Origin: Microbacterium sufflavum
GTDB lineage: Bacteria > Actinomycetota > Actinomycetes > Actinomycetales > Microbacteriaceae
Assembly: GCF_023101165.1 (NCBI RefSeq)
Contig: NZ_CP078076.1
Span: 372,001-436,000, forward strand
DNA length: 64,000 nucleotides
Reading direction: 5' to 3'
In this document: in pieces, positions 27,206-35,433 of the stretch
Position numbering within the stretch: position 1 is the stretch's first letter
How the letters are laid out: every line of letters begins with the position of its first letter
Notes under the pieces: generated by a model
Seen by the model: only the letters and a program-made list of their open reading frames with translations
Database searches by the model: none
Told to the model about the DNA's origin: nothing
Translations under genes and position numbers: made by a program

Positions 27206-28138
27206 TCAAGACCCTTCGCCGACGCCGACAGAGGCGAGCGCCTCGTCCACGACCTTCGCCGGGACACCGATGGCGGTGTGGCCGTCTTCGATGTCCCACA
27301 GCGTGTTCTGCAGCAGCCGCGCGCGCGTCCACGCGGCGGCACGGCGACGATCCAGGTCGAGCATCTCGGTCAGGATGTCGAAGCGGCGGCGCACGAGACG
27401 CCCGGCGTCGGCCGCCCCACCGGCACTCCACCGGCTGTCCAGGGCGGGCCAGAGGTCGAATCCGGGATCGCCCACGAGCGGCTCGGGGTCGATCGCCAGC
27501 CACGGTGCACGGTCGGCGGCGAGCACGTTGCCGTCGTGCAGGTCCCAGTGCAGGAGGCGATCTCCGGGCTCGGGCTGCACCTCCGCGACGGTGCGCACCC
27601 ACCGGTCGAGCCGCGTGCGGTCGTCGCCGTCGAGCACCCGCGCCGCGGCCGGCGCCGCCTCGATCATCTCCGCCGCGACCACCCCGAGGCGCGGAAGCCC
27701 GTCGGGGGCGGGTACGCGCTGCAGCTGCCGCAGCAGGTCGCCGATGACCCGGACGACCTCGTCGTCGTCGTCGATCGCGGCGAGCGGTCGCTCGCCATCC
27801 AGGCGCTCGAGCAGCATGGCACCCCGGGTTTCGTCGCTGTCCAGAAGGCGGACGGCACCCCGTCCGTCCCAGCGGGTGAGACCGAGGATCGCCGCCGTGG
27901 TCTCGGCACGCGGCACCTGCAGCTTCAGCGCGGCCGGGGCGCCCTCCTCGTCGCGCACCGGCACGACGAGGCCCGCCTCCCCCGCCCGCACCTCGCCGTC
28001 GGGTCGCAGCGCCCACCGCTGGAAGAGCTCGCGCGCGACCGAGGGGACGGCGCTCACCCACTCCCTGGTCGCGGCGTCGCCGGACTCGAACCGCTCGCGG
28101 ATCGGACGCGGAAGAGCGAGTCGGTCCTCGTTGGTCAT
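27206..28138 (-). CDS. APH(6)/hydroxyurea-type aminoglycoside phosphotransferase-like kinase
   Basis: This 310-residue protein has a kinase-like fold resembling streptomycin 6-phosphotransferases. The nucleotide-binding part has VPVRDEEGAPAALKLQ with the candidate Lys and AMLLERLDGERPL. The catalytic loop is LLHWDLHDGNVL, with Asp as catalytic base, followed by AIDPEPLVGDPGFDLWPAL with the metal-binding Asp. Such genes are widespread in actinobacterial chromosomes; many are annotated for resistance without proof. It is downstream of, but not co-directionally linked with, the ArsR operon promoter. Resistance is possible but not demonstrated. Confidence 0.82.
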   Translation of the reverse strand: MTNEDRLALPRPIRERFESGDAATREWVSAVPSVARELFQRWALRPDGEVRAGEAGLVVPVRDEEGAPAALKLQVPRAETTAAILGLTRWDGRGAVRLLDSDETRGAMLLERLDGERPLAAIDDDDEVVRVIGDLLRQLQRVPAPDGLPRLGVVAAEMIEAAPAAARVLDGDDRTRLDRWVRTVAEVQPEPGDRLLHWDLHDGNVLAADRAPWLAIDPEPLVGDPGFDLWPALDSRWSAGGAADAGRLVRRRFDILTEMLDLDRRRAAAWTRARLLQNTLWDIEDGHTAIGVPAKVVDEALASVGVGEGS

Positions 28139-28291
28139 GCTCGCCAGTCCATCACAGTGCGGTCGGCACGTCGCGTCGATCCCGGTCCGCGGGCCCCTGG
28201 GCCTCCTCCGGGATCCGTCGCCGCACCACGACCCTCGCGACGACGAGCGCGACGCCGAGGATGCCCGCGATCGCGAGGGCTCCGACCGCGG

Positions 28292-28576
28292 TCAGTTCAG
28301 GCGCTCGGTCAGGTGCACCGTGACACTGTCGCCGTCGGTCTTGCCGATGCGCCGGCGGACGGCGGCCGCGACGGGGAGCTTGTGCGTGCCGTCGCCGAGG
28401 GCCATGAACGCGCCGCGGAAGGGTTCGCCGTCGACCGTTCCCGCGACCTTCACCAGGCCGCGCGTTCCGAAGACCGTCGCCGAGTCGGGCAGTTGCACGC
28501 ACGTCCAGGTGTCGCCGTCGCGGACCTTGCCGAGCGTCGCGGTGAAGGTGATGTCGAGCGGAGTGCTGTTCGTCAT
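28292..28576 (-). CDS. DUF1905 domain protein
   Basis: This 94-residue beta-rich protein starts from ATG 28576 with [20 protein letters not shown]. The ends [21 protein letters not shown] and [19 protein letters not shown] match DUF1905 proteins. Their biochemical role is unknown. It follows the membrane-protein gene in the same direction by 17 bases and may be co-transcribed under the TetR-controlled promoter. In the 150 bases downstream an open frame encodes a hydrophobic stretch (LAIAGILGVALVVARVVV), but it has no start codon and is not called. Confidence 0.82.
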   Translation of the reverse strand: MTNSTPLDITFTATLGKVRDGDTWTCVQLPDSATVFGTRGLVKVAGTVDGEPFRGAFMALGDGTHKLPVAAAVRRRIGKTDGDSVTVHLTERLN

Positions 28577-28593
28577 GGTCGCTCCTGTGCAGT

Positions 28594-28974
28594 TCAGAGG
28601 AAGAGCCCGACGATGGCGCCGGTGAGCACGAGCTTCACGACCCAGTCGAGCAGGTGGACACCGGCCGCGGGCACGGCCGTGTTCTCGTGGATCACGCCGC
28701 CCGAGAGCAGGGTGAGGGGAAGCACGGAGAGCGCGAGCCCGAGCAGCGCTCCGGCTCCGGCGCCGTGCCACCCCGCGGTCGCCATGAGCCCGGCGATCAG
28801 CCCGGCGGCGAGCAGGCTGCGGACGACGACCGTGAGCATCTGCACGGCGACGGGGAGCCCGGGGCGCGGGGTGCTGGTCCGTGCGATCAGCGTCGAGACC
28901 GCGGGGATGGCGTAGAGCGCGGCGCTGGCGAGGAACGAGGCCACCGTGGCGAGGGCGATGCCGAGGACGATCAT
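28594..28974 (-). CDS. Small four-span membrane protein (DUF1761-like)
   Basis: This 126-residue integral membrane protein has four hydrophobic spans and short loops. It resembles DUF1761 proteins in size and layout, but I assign it only tentatively. GGAG is well placed before ATG 28974. The gene is divergent from the TetR regulator, and the operator repeats lie in between. It is therefore the likely TetR target, together with the DUF1905 gene. Confidence 0.65.
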   Translation of the reverse strand: MIVLGIALATVASFLASAALYAIPAVSTLIARTSTPRPGLPVAVQMLTVVVRSLLAAGLIAGLMATAGWHGAGAGALLGLALSVLPLTLLSGGVIHENTAVPAAGVHLLDWVVKLVLTGAIVGLFL

Positions 28975-28983
28975 GAGCGGCTC

Positions 28984-29041
28984 CTTTAGTACCGATTGGT
29001 ACGAAACTACGCTCGGCATAGAGAACTGTCAAGTACTAAAG
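28984..29041. promoter_or_regulatory. TetR operator region with nested inverted repeats
   Basis: GTACC-N4-GGTAC sits at 28989-29002. A larger pair of perfect 9-base arms, CTTTAGTAC (28984-28992) and GTACTAAAG (29033-29041), frames the whole divergent promoter region. The half sites overlap, so dimers at both ends could co-operate to repress the membrane-protein gene and the regulator itself. Confidence 0.7.
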
Positions 29042-29049
29042 TGGGCGGT

Positions 29050-29667
29050 ATGACCTCGCGCGCCTCCGGCCCCGGCCGCCCGCCCGGACTCACCGGCGAC
29101 GCCCTCCTCGCCACCGCGCGCGACGTGTTCCTGGAGCACGGGTACGCCGGGGCGTCCATGGAGGAGGTCGCCCGACGGGCCCGCATCTCCAAGGCCTCGC
29201 TCTACCGCGACCACTCCTCCAAGACCGAGCTGTACACCGCGGTCGTGCGGCAGTGGGCGGCCGCGGGCCGCGACGCGATGCGCCCGGCGCTCGAACGGCT
29301 CGCCGCCGACGACGATGTGCGCCGCGGCCTCACCGAGCTCGCGGAGACCATGCGCGCGGGGATCCTGAGCGAGCCCGTGCTGCGGATGCGACGCCTCGTG
29401 ATCGCCGAGGCCCCGGCCCACCCCGAGGTCGCGCGGCTCTACCTCGAGGAGAGCTGGAACCGGAACATCCAGAACCTCGCCGACACGCTCGCGCAGCTCC
29501 CCGTCGACCGCGGGCTGCAGATCGACGATGCGCACGCCGCGGCCTCCGAGTTCACGTGGCTCGTGATCGGGCCCGCCCTGAACGCGCAACTGCTGGGCGT
29601 CGACGAGACGGGCGGCCCGGTGCCCCGTGCGGTGGACGCGTTCCTCGCCCGCTACGGACGGCCCTGA
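29050..29667 (+). CDS. TetR-family transcriptional regulator
   Basis: This 205-residue repressor has an N-terminal HTH with GDALLATARDVFLEHGYAGA, then MEEVARRARISKASLYR (about residues 35-51). A helical ligand domain includes a TetR_C-like segment with LVIAEAPAHPEVARLYLEE. ATG 29050 is preferred to the longer frame, which would run through the operator. It divergently faces the small membrane-protein gene. It is the last host gene before the mobile element; the hairpin 30 bases after its stop is its terminator. The ligand is unknown. Confidence 0.9.
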   Translation: MTSRASGPGRPPGLTGDALLATARDVFLEHGYAGASMEEVARRARISKASLYRDHSSKTELYTAVVRQWAAAGRDAMRPALERLAADDDVRRGLTELAETMRAGILSEPVLRMRRLVIAEAPAHPEVARLYLEESWNRNIQNLADTLAQLPVDRGLQIDDAHAAASEFTWLVIGPALNAQLLGVDETGGPVPRAVDAFLARYGRP

Positions 29668-29697
29668 CCCGCGCCGTCGGCGTCACCCGGACAGGAC

Positions 29698-29740
29698 GAA
29701 GGCCCCGCATCCCCATGTTTCCAGGGGAGTCGGGGCCTTC
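29698..29740. terminator. Terminator hairpin, originally downstream of the tRNA-Ser gene
   Basis: Perfect 10-base arms GAAGGCCCCG and CGGGGCCTTC (29698-29707, 29731-29740) have further C/G pairing inside. It serves the TetR gene and, before insertion of the element, lay directly downstream of the tRNA 3' end. A similar but not identical hairpin is found on the element side at 46547-46587. Confidence 0.7.
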
Positions 29741-29744
29741 GTGG

Positions 29745-29771
29745 TGGCGGTGACGGTGGGATTTGAACCCA
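29745..29771. repeat. attL core: 27-base duplicate of the tRNA-Ser 3' end
   Basis: This is an exact copy of 46594-46620. It corresponds to the T-arm, acceptor 3' strand and CCA of tRNA-Ser. Sequence identity stops abruptly on both sides, defining the crossover segment. Confidence 0.92.
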
Positions 29772-29875
29772 AGTGCACACGCAGGGAACCCTGCCGCCGT
29801 GGGCCGACTTCGCTGATTTGACGCGGATCTAGCAGCTTTCAGAATACGCCTGGCTCACCAGAAATCTCGTGCGGT

Positions 29876-29895
29876 TGTGTCCATGAATGTGTCCA
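29876..29895. repeat. Left arm-type integrase sites (candidate)
   Basis: TGTGTCCA occurs at 29876-29883 and 29888-29895, a 12-base period. The same arrangement is found near the right end at 46504-46523, which supports one common attP for both ends. Confidence 0.6.
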
Positions 29896-29918
29896 CGCCT
29901 GGGTGTCGTCCTCGAAAG

Positions 29919-30314
29919 TTACTTTCGCCTGGCCCGTGCGCGGGACGGTTGAGCCCAAGCGTCCCGATTGAACACGCGGGCCACTTCGGACTGGTCCGCC
30001 GTTTCACTGTGGATTCTCTGTCCCAAGCATGCTGACTCGACGATGTTGTAGGGAGTGATGCCGAGAAGATCGGCGATCTTTTCGAGCTCGCCTTGCTTGA
30101 ACTCGTAGGCTCCGCTGAGCCGACCCGCGATCGTCGGTCGGCTTACTCCAAGCGCTTCGGCGAGCTCTGAGCGATTCTTGCCCGCACGAGCGCACTCGGC
30201 TCGAACTGCCGCACCGATGCTCTTTGCCGAAAGCGAGTATGCGGCGGGTACGCCCCGAGCAGCCGCCAACTCCTCACGGACGATCTCACGAACGACGCTC
30301 TCGAACTCACCCAT
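29919..30314 (-). CDS. XRE-type helix-turn-helix protein
   Basis: This 131-residue protein has a central HTH: RSELAEALGVSRPTIAGRLS, then LEKIADLLGIT. Flanking helices and a basic C-terminus (SRARARRK) surround it. ATG 30314 is chosen over GTG 30323 because AAGGAGG is correctly spaced only for the ATG. It lies just downstream of integrase 1 in the same direction, so the two are probably co-transcribed. It may be an immunity repressor or directionality regulator of the left module; this is inference. Confidence 0.8.
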   Translation of the reverse strand: MGEFESVVREIVREELAAARGVPAAYSLSAKSIGAAVRAECARAGKNRSELAEALGVSRPTIAGRLSGAYEFKQGELEKIADLLGITPYNIVESACLGQRIHSETADQSEVARVFNRDAWAQPSRARARRK

Positions 30315-30376
30315 GCTTCGCACCTCCTTAGTCAGGAGAGACGATACTCAGAAGTCGTGTCCGCATGTACTGACAT

Positions 30377-31549
30377 TCAAGCGAGGAGATCTTCGACGCC
30401 AGTCATCGCTCGGGAGAGGCGGTCGAGGTGTGCGGGGCTCTTGTAGGAGCGTGTCATGGCGCGCGTTGAGTGTCCGACGAGCTCGACGATCAGCTCTTCG
30501 GGAACGTCCGCGGCGTAGAGAAGGTCAACTGCGGCATGTCTCAGGTCGTGCAGCCTGACGTGCCGGTCTTCTCCGAGAAGCTCCCGTTGCACGGCCGGCC
30601 ACAGCCGGGTCTCCATGTTCGGGTCAATGGGCCTGCCCTTGCGGGTGAAAACGAGCCCCCAGGGGTTGGGCTCCATGGTGGACAGGTGGTCTTCCATCAT
30701 GTCCCGTAGTGGGTTGATCAGCGGGACTGTGCGCCAGCCTGCTCTTGATTTGGGCCTAGTGAGGAAGAACCCGCCGTAGAGGTGCCGGTAGTCGAAGTCG
30801 GGCGGGGCGATCGGTAGACCGTTCTCGCCGCGTCTTAACGTCTGCATCTGCCAACTGATGTCGAGGTGCGCACCGACGCGACCTACCTCGAGTCCGACGA
30901 CCTCCCCGCGGCGCGCTCCCGTCAGGATGTACGTCATCCACTTGAGCCCGTCTGGGCGCGTCCTCAGCGCGTCGATGAGGTACCGGAGTTCTTGTGTGGT
31001 GGGAACGTCGAGTTTCGGGCGGGCTGGTCGAGGCTGTTCGACTAGGCGAACGGGATTGCGTTCGATCTCTTCTTCGCGCACGGCCACGTCGAAGGCGCGC
31101 GCGGCGACCACATGCGCGTTGCGAACCGTGGTTGGGGAGCACTCGTCCCGCATCCAACGGTGCATGCGGCGAACGTCGGCGGCTCTGATGGCTGCGAGCG
31201 GCGTGCCTGCGCCGAGTGCGGGGATGATCCTCGTCTTGGCGATGGACCGGTATCCGTCGGCAGTCTTGGGTCGGAGGTGCGGGTAGACGCACTCGGCAAG
31301 CCAGTAGTCGAACCACTCGCCAACTGTTGTGCCGCTACCCGATGGATAGGATTCCAACGAGGGCAGGTCAGTCCCGCCACGCGCTTGCTCGAATGCCCGC
31401 AGATGAGCAAGTACGACTTCGCGCTTCTTGGAACGGTAGCTCTTCCGCCTACGTTTCCCGTTCACACTTGGGAGCGGGAGAACCACGGTCCAGTATCCCT
31501 TCTGGTCTCGGAAGATCGTCCCAGTTCCCTGTGCTCGCCGCTTCGCCAT
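30377..31549 (-). CDS. Tyrosine recombinase/phage integrase 1
   Basis: This 390-residue integrase has an N-terminal arm-binding domain (FRDQKGYWTVVLPL onward), a SAM-like core-binding domain (about 75-180) and a catalytic domain. All key residues are visible: Arg in TGARRGEV (about 213), Lys about 267, HDLRH (His334, Arg337), His about 360 in VGHSTRA and the nucleophile Tyr about 369 in TRSYKSP. It appears intact. It lies near the left end but is separated from attL by the HTH gene and points away from the cargo. The element has another complete integrase at its right end, so this one may come from a second, fused or nested element. Confidence 0.92.
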   Translation of the reverse strand: MAKRRAQGTGTIFRDQKGYWTVVLPLPSVNGKRRRKSYRSKKREVVLAHLRAFEQARGGTDLPSLESYPSGSGTTVGEWFDYWLAECVYPHLRPKTADGYRSIAKTRIIPALGAGTPLAAIRAADVRRMHRWMRDECSPTTVRNAHVVAARAFDVAVREEEIERNPVRLVEQPRPARPKLDVPTTQELRYLIDALRTRPDGLKWMTYILTGARRGEVVGLEVGRVGAHLDISWQMQTLRRGENGLPIAPPDFDYRHLYGGFFLTRPKSRAGWRTVPLINPLRDMMEDHLSTMEPNPWGLVFTRKGRPIDPNMETRLWPAVQRELLGEDRHVRLHDLRHAAVDLLYAADVPEELIVELVGHSTRAMTRSYKSPAHLDRLSRAMTGVEDLLA

Positions 31550-31647
31550 GCATGGACACTACGAGCGCCGATGACTTCGCGCTAGCGTGCGCTTGGCGGC
31601 GAGGAAGGGCGCGCCAAGTCACTGCTGAGCATGACGGAGAGTGTGGT

Positions 31648-32853
31648 TCAGGACTCCGCGAGCAGTAGGGCACCCCAAACATCGTCCGTGGTGAGGAGAA
31701 CAACCTTGTCCTGTGAGCAGAAGCCAAAGTAGCCGTCTTGCCACCGCAATGGCATGTTGACGCGCGCTCCGCAGTCGGGGCACAAGCTTTTGGGCCTAGA
31801 CCCGCTGCGGAAGACATCTTGCGCATCTTCTTTTCGCCATGGCTCGCTCGCGAGCTTGGAGGATGGGGCGTCCGGATCGATCTCGTTGGCCGAAAAACAG
31901 TTGGCGCAGATTACTGTCCGCTCACCCTTGCCGTTCTTCGAGATTGACAGCACGTATCCGCAGCTTTCGCACTTGGTCGACCAGCGGGTGCTAGTCGGTG
32001 TTACAGCGTCCGGAACCGCGGTTGCTCCGCGTCGTCGTGTGAAAGAGTCGCCGGCCGCATTCCGGTGCGCGTTGAAGCCCTCGCCACATAGGGCGCATGT
32101 GACGGAAGCGGTGTCTCCCGGATTCACGCCCAACATCGCCCGCTGAGTTGCATCGCAGTATGGGCAGGTAACCTGAGTCTCCGAGACCGCGCGTACGTTG
32201 GTCGCCCCTGCACCTTCAAGCCCGACGCGCACCGTCTCGATCTTTTGCCTCACGGTAGCAAGCGAGTCTTGGTCCGTCGTACCCGTCTGGGTTCGCGCGC
32301 TCAGATCTCGTGCGAGATCATCGAGTGTTGACGCCGTATCAAGTAGGTATGCGGGATCGAACTTGCTCTTTCGGATGACGGCGATCTCTCCAACTTGCCC
32401 ATAGATCATTCGGTTGGACTGCGAGATTAGCTCGAAGCCAGTGTCGTTCGAGATCAGACCGGAATCGACTTTCTCGACCGCCTGTGCGATCTGTCCAGCA
32501 GCTTGGCCAAGCACGCGGCTCAGGTTTCCAAGCTTCTCGTCAACTTCGGCCTGAGCGGTCTTAAGCGCGCTTTCTGCGTCGCGGCGTGTGTCGCTCTCGT
32601 GCTGGAACAGTTGATGCTCGGCGAGTATCCGGGATGCCATCCAGGAGAGCAAGACACCTCCGAATGCGAGTAACACGCCGCCGCAGATCGTTAGCCCCGC
32701 GTCGGGCTCATCTCCGGTCGCGCCGTTCACTTGCAGCGCCACCCCGGCAACGATCATCACGATCCCTGCCAGCAGCTCCACCAGGCTCGACCGAATCGCG
32801 GCAGAGTATGAGAACTTAGTTACATCTCCGCCGTCTTGACCCGTTCTTGTCAT
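31648..32853 (-). CDS. Membrane-anchored coiled-coil protein with zinc ribbons (unknown function)
   Basis: This 401-residue protein belongs to no family I recognise. Two hydrophobic spans (about 24-43 and 53-73) anchor the N-terminus. A helical, probably coiled-coil region (about 78-215) follows. The C-terminal half has zinc-ribbon cysteine pairs: C230/C233 with C253/C256; C295/C298 with C316/C319; and a degenerate third, C358/C361 with C379 only. ATG 32853 is the first plausible start; the longer frame has no ribosome site. It lies directly upstream of integrase 1 on the same strand, as cargo. A sensor or surface-exclusion role is possible, but no activity can be assigned. Confidence 0.75.
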   Translation of the reverse strand: MTRTGQDGGDVTKFSYSAAIRSSLVELLAGIVMIVAGVALQVNGATGDEPDAGLTICGGVLLAFGGVLLSWMASRILAEHQLFQHESDTRRDAESALKTAQAEVDEKLGNLSRVLGQAAGQIAQAVEKVDSGLISNDTGFELISQSNRMIYGQVGEIAVIRKSKFDPAYLLDTASTLDDLARDLSARTQTGTTDQDSLATVRQKIETVRVGLEGAGATNVRAVSETQVTCPYCDATQRAMLGVNPGDTASVTCALCGEGFNAHRNAAGDSFTRRRGATAVPDAVTPTSTRWSTKCESCGYVLSISKNGKGERTVICANCFSANEIDPDAPSSKLASEPWRKEDAQDVFRSGSRPKSLCPDCGARVNMPLRWQDGYFGFCSQDKVVLLTTDDVWGALLLAES

Positions 32854-32943
32854 GCGCTTACTATAAGTGGAGGCGAGAGCATTTTGCCCGCCGAAACCCA
32901 GCTGCGGCCCGCCATCGTTGCGGGCCGTTTGCATGCGTGGAAT

Positions 32944-33087
32944 CTAGTCGTAGTAGCGGTGGACGTGCCACCCGTCCTCACCCTTGAAAGTGTGGCCGGA
33001 CTCGCCACGATTGAGTGGGTCGCCGAAGACCGACATCTCGCGCACGATTGCCACCAGAACGCAACCCCCGATCGCAACCAAGATCAC
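32944..33087 (-). CDS. Small single-span membrane protein (tentative)
   Basis: This is a 47-residue open frame from GTG 33087, with GAGG 8 bases upstream. It encodes one N-terminal hydrophobic span (ILVAIGGCVLVAIV) and a hydrophilic tail rich in Gly, His and Tyr ending HVHRYYD. Codon pattern and composition look protein-like, but the length allows only a tentative call. It lies upstream of the zinc-ribbon gene on the same strand and is divergent from the 84-residue gene. Confidence 0.4.
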   Translation of the reverse strand: MILVAIGGCVLVAIVREMSVFGDPLNRGESGHTFKGEDGWHVHRYYD

Positions 33088-33141
33088 GCACCTAGCCTCG
33101 AAGCGAGCGAGCGGACAGCACGCACCAGCACCGAGGTGACC

Positions 33142-33396
33142 ATGACGCAAAGCACGACGATCAGGTTCGACGACGAGACCTACACGCTTCCACCAGGTAG
33201 CGATCTGGCGGACCTCATGGAGCGAATCGAGAGCGCCACCCACAGCGATGCCGCGTTCGTGACATTCGCGACCGCAGGGAACCTGGTCAGCGTGCTCGTC
33301 GGCTCCCACACCAGGGTCACGGTCTGCGTCGACCCGACCGCCGAGACGGGAGCTATGGGGATACTGCCCGACGACTGGGCGGACTGGAGCCTGTAG
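33142..33396 (+). CDS. Small orphan protein (84 aa)
   Basis: This 84-residue acidic protein starts MTQSTTIRFDDETYTLPPG. It has a helix DLADLMERIESATHS, two hydrophobic strands (FVTFATAGNLVSVLVG) and a Trp-rich end DDWADWSL. GAGGTG is well placed before ATG 33142. I do not recognise the family. It is the only plus-strand gene in the left half of the element and stands alone between the zinc-ribbon and desaturase genes. Confidence 0.65.
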   Translation: MTQSTTIRFDDETYTLPPGSDLADLMERIESATHSDAAFVTFATAGNLVSVLVGSHTRVTVCVDPTAETGAMGILPDDWADWSL

Positions 33397-33558
33397 ACCG
33401 AGACCCTTCACAGGAGAAGGGCTCTCACGCGGCGGGCGAATCGCAACCGCGGGGCAAGAGCCCCTCAACCGGAGCCTTCACAAGGGTTCTCCCCAGAGTC
33501 CCGAGCTGCGCTCTGCTGGCAACACTACCCGCAATCAGGTCAGCCCATAACCCACACC

Positions 33559-34659
33559 TCACGCGACGTGAGCAGTTGATCCGATCGAGGCTCTCGCCTC
33601 GACGAGGGGGCAGGCGAAGGCGTCCCTGTCGCCTAGCCCGACGCGGTTGATGTAGGCAACAACGATGGCGTATGACCGAAACAGGCTTACCCGGGTGTAG
33701 GGCACTCCTTGTGCGCGACAGTAGTCCTCGATGATGGGCGCTGCGCGACGGAGATGAGGGCGGGGCATGGAGGGAAAAAGATGATGCTCGATCTGATAGT
33801 TCAATCCCCCCATCGCGGTATCGAGCAGCCTGCTACCGCGAACGTTCCGACTCATCATCACCTGGCGACGAAGAAAGTCGAGCCTCAGATCGCGTGGCAC
33901 CACCGGCATGCCCTTGTGGTTCGGCGCGAACGACACGCCCATGTAGAAGCCGAATAGCCCGAGTTGCACGACGAGGAATGTGAAAGCGATCCCCGGCGAA
34001 AGAACCAAGAAGACAACGACCAGATAGCCACCGATACGGACCGCGAGGAACACGATCTCCACCCATCGACGATCCAGGTGCCCTCGAGTGAACACCCGAC
34101 GGACTCCAGACGCGTGAAGGGAAACTCCCTCCAGAAGAAGGATTGGGAAGAAGAACCACCCTTGATGTGCGCGCAGCCACCGCAACGGCCCACGCTGGAA
34201 CTTCTTGGCGCTTTCGTCGGTGACGGCGATGACCGGAAGCTCGATGTCCGGGTCGACACCGAGCTTGTTTGGATTGCCGTGGTGCCTGGTGTGCTTGTGC
34301 TGCCACCAGCCGTAGCTCATGCCGACAAGCAAGTCACCGAGGATGAGACTCACCCAGTCGTTCCACCGGCCTGAGACGAAGATCTGCCGGTGCGCCGCGT
34401 CATGACCCAGGAACGCGATCTGAGTGAAAAGGACCGCGAATCCTGCGGCCACGAACAGCTGCCACCAGGTGTCTCCCAACCACACGAAGAGAAAGAGACC
34501 CAGGGCGACCGCAAGAGGGGCCGCGACCAACTTGGTCCAGTAGTACCCGTATCGTCGGCGGAGAAGGCCAGCGTCACGCACCTGCTGCGCGAGGGCCGTG
34601 AACGAACTCGCGGCACGGTCGCGCGGGCGAGCTCGGATGATTGAAGCGGCGTCATCCAT
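33559..34659 (-). CDS. Fatty acid desaturase carried on the element
   Basis: This complete 366-residue membrane di-iron acyl desaturase has all three histidine boxes: GHDAAH (His86, His90), HKHTRHH (His123, His126, His127) and QIEHH (about 289-293). About four membrane spans are placed between them as in the DesA/linoleoyl-CoA desaturase-like family. It is clearly homologous to the host desaturase at the start of the window, but its codons are less G+C-rich. GGGAGG precedes ATG 34659. It follows the 168-residue gene by 24 bases and is probably co-transcribed with it. It would alter membrane lipid unsaturation of the lysogen; regiospecificity is unknown. Confidence 0.92.
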   Translation of the reverse strand: MDDAASIIRARPRDRAASSFTALAQQVRDAGLLRRRYGYYWTKLVAAPLAVALGLFLFVWLGDTWWQLFVAAGFAVLFTQIAFLGHDAAHRQIFVSGRWNDWVSLILGDLLVGMSYGWWQHKHTRHHGNPNKLGVDPDIELPVIAVTDESAKKFQRGPLRWLRAHQGWFFFPILLLEGVSLHASGVRRVFTRGHLDRRWVEIVFLAVRIGGYLVVVFLVLSPGIAFTFLVVQLGLFGFYMGVSFAPNHKGMPVVPRDLRLDFLRRQVMMSRNVRGSRLLDTAMGGLNYQIEHHLFPSMPRPHLRRAAPIIEDYCRAQGVPYTRVSLFRSYAIVVAYINRVGLGDRDAFACPLVEARASIGSTAHVA

Positions 34660-34683
34660 GATGACCTCCCAGCGGTGGAGCCC

Positions 34684-35190
34684 CTACTTCAGGGGTGCCC
34701 CACCCTCCTCTTCCCAGTCGCTCGCCCGGGATGCGTCGTCGCTGTACGCGGTGTGGGCTCCCGCGGCGAACACCACCGACTCGGCGAGCGATGCCACGAG
34801 CGCGACTCGTTCATGCTCGCGCGCCGAGGCCTTTTCGAGCCCCAGCGCGGACACGAGTCGTTCCGCGACGAGACGCCGGTTGATTTCTACCAACCGTTCC
34901 GCGATGACTGCGGCAAGGCCGTCTCGCAACTCGGGCAGATTGGTGTTGGCGATCTCCAGTCGGCGATCAGAGACTTTCAGCTCCACCGTCGGATATCCAC
35001 GGGCGGAAAGAAAATCGCGCATCGGCACCCCGTGGATGGCGGCGACTTCGTCGCGATCGGCCTGACGCGTGAACACCGCTTCGACGGTGTAGCGGTCCGG
35101 GGCATCATCCGTCATGAGCGTCGCCGGCAGCGAACTGACCATGACCGCTCTGAGCCCCAGCGGCTCTACGTTCTTCAATTGTGCGTTCAT
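34684..35190 (-). CDS. Orphan protein upstream of the element desaturase
   Basis: This 168-residue, mostly helical acidic protein is read from ATG 35190. It begins NAQLKNVEPLGLRAVMVSSL, has an amphipathic middle with FLSARGYPTVELKVSDRRLE, and ends in a Glu-rich tail. The open frame extends to 35400, but that part passes through a perfect hairpin and shows no ribosome site. No family is recognised. Its position 24 bases ahead of the desaturase suggests joint expression and possibly a regulatory or accessory role. Confidence 0.55.
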   Translation of the reverse strand: MNAQLKNVEPLGLRAVMVSSLPATLMTDDAPDRYTVEAVFTRQADRDEVAAIHGVPMRDFLSARGYPTVELKVSDRRLEIANTNLPELRDGLAAVIAERLVEINRRLVAERLVSALGLEKASAREHERVALVASLAESVVFAAGAHTAYSDDASRASDWEEEGGAPLK

Positions 35191-35261
35191 CTTCAAACGG
35201 TACGCCCCGAAGATGTGCGCGCACACAGCTTCGCGCGCGGCACGGCAGCCGCACCTGACCG

Positions 35262-35300
35262 TGAACGTCCCTCCGCCGGGGGACAGCGGAGGGACGTTCA
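35262..35300. terminator. Perfect 15-base hairpin
   Basis: Arms TGAACGTCCCTCCGC and complement with a 9-base loop lie between the tail spike gene and the desaturase pair. No T-run follows on either strand, so it may be a terminator for phage tail transcripts or an operator of the desaturase pair. The remaining bases between 35191 and 35433 hold nothing else I can support. Confidence 0.5.
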
Positions 35301-35433
35301 GTACGGAGAGTCCACCCCGCCAGGAGTGATCTCGGTCTCTCAGCGCGACCATCCTGCCCTGCTGCACTGAGCGGGGGCTATAGGGCCACGTTCGCATCAC
35401 CCGGGCGATTCTTACGCTTGTCGCCGACTGCTC

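Noticed and set aside
28152..28291. Possible small membrane protein after the DUF1905 gene
   Set aside because: The frame encodes a hydrophobic helix, but no ATG, GTG or TTG start lies in a sensible place; it may be a remnant.
35191..35400. N-terminal extension of the orphan gene upstream of the desaturase
   Set aside because: The extension runs through a perfect 15-base hairpin and has no ribosome site; the downstream ATG is preferred.
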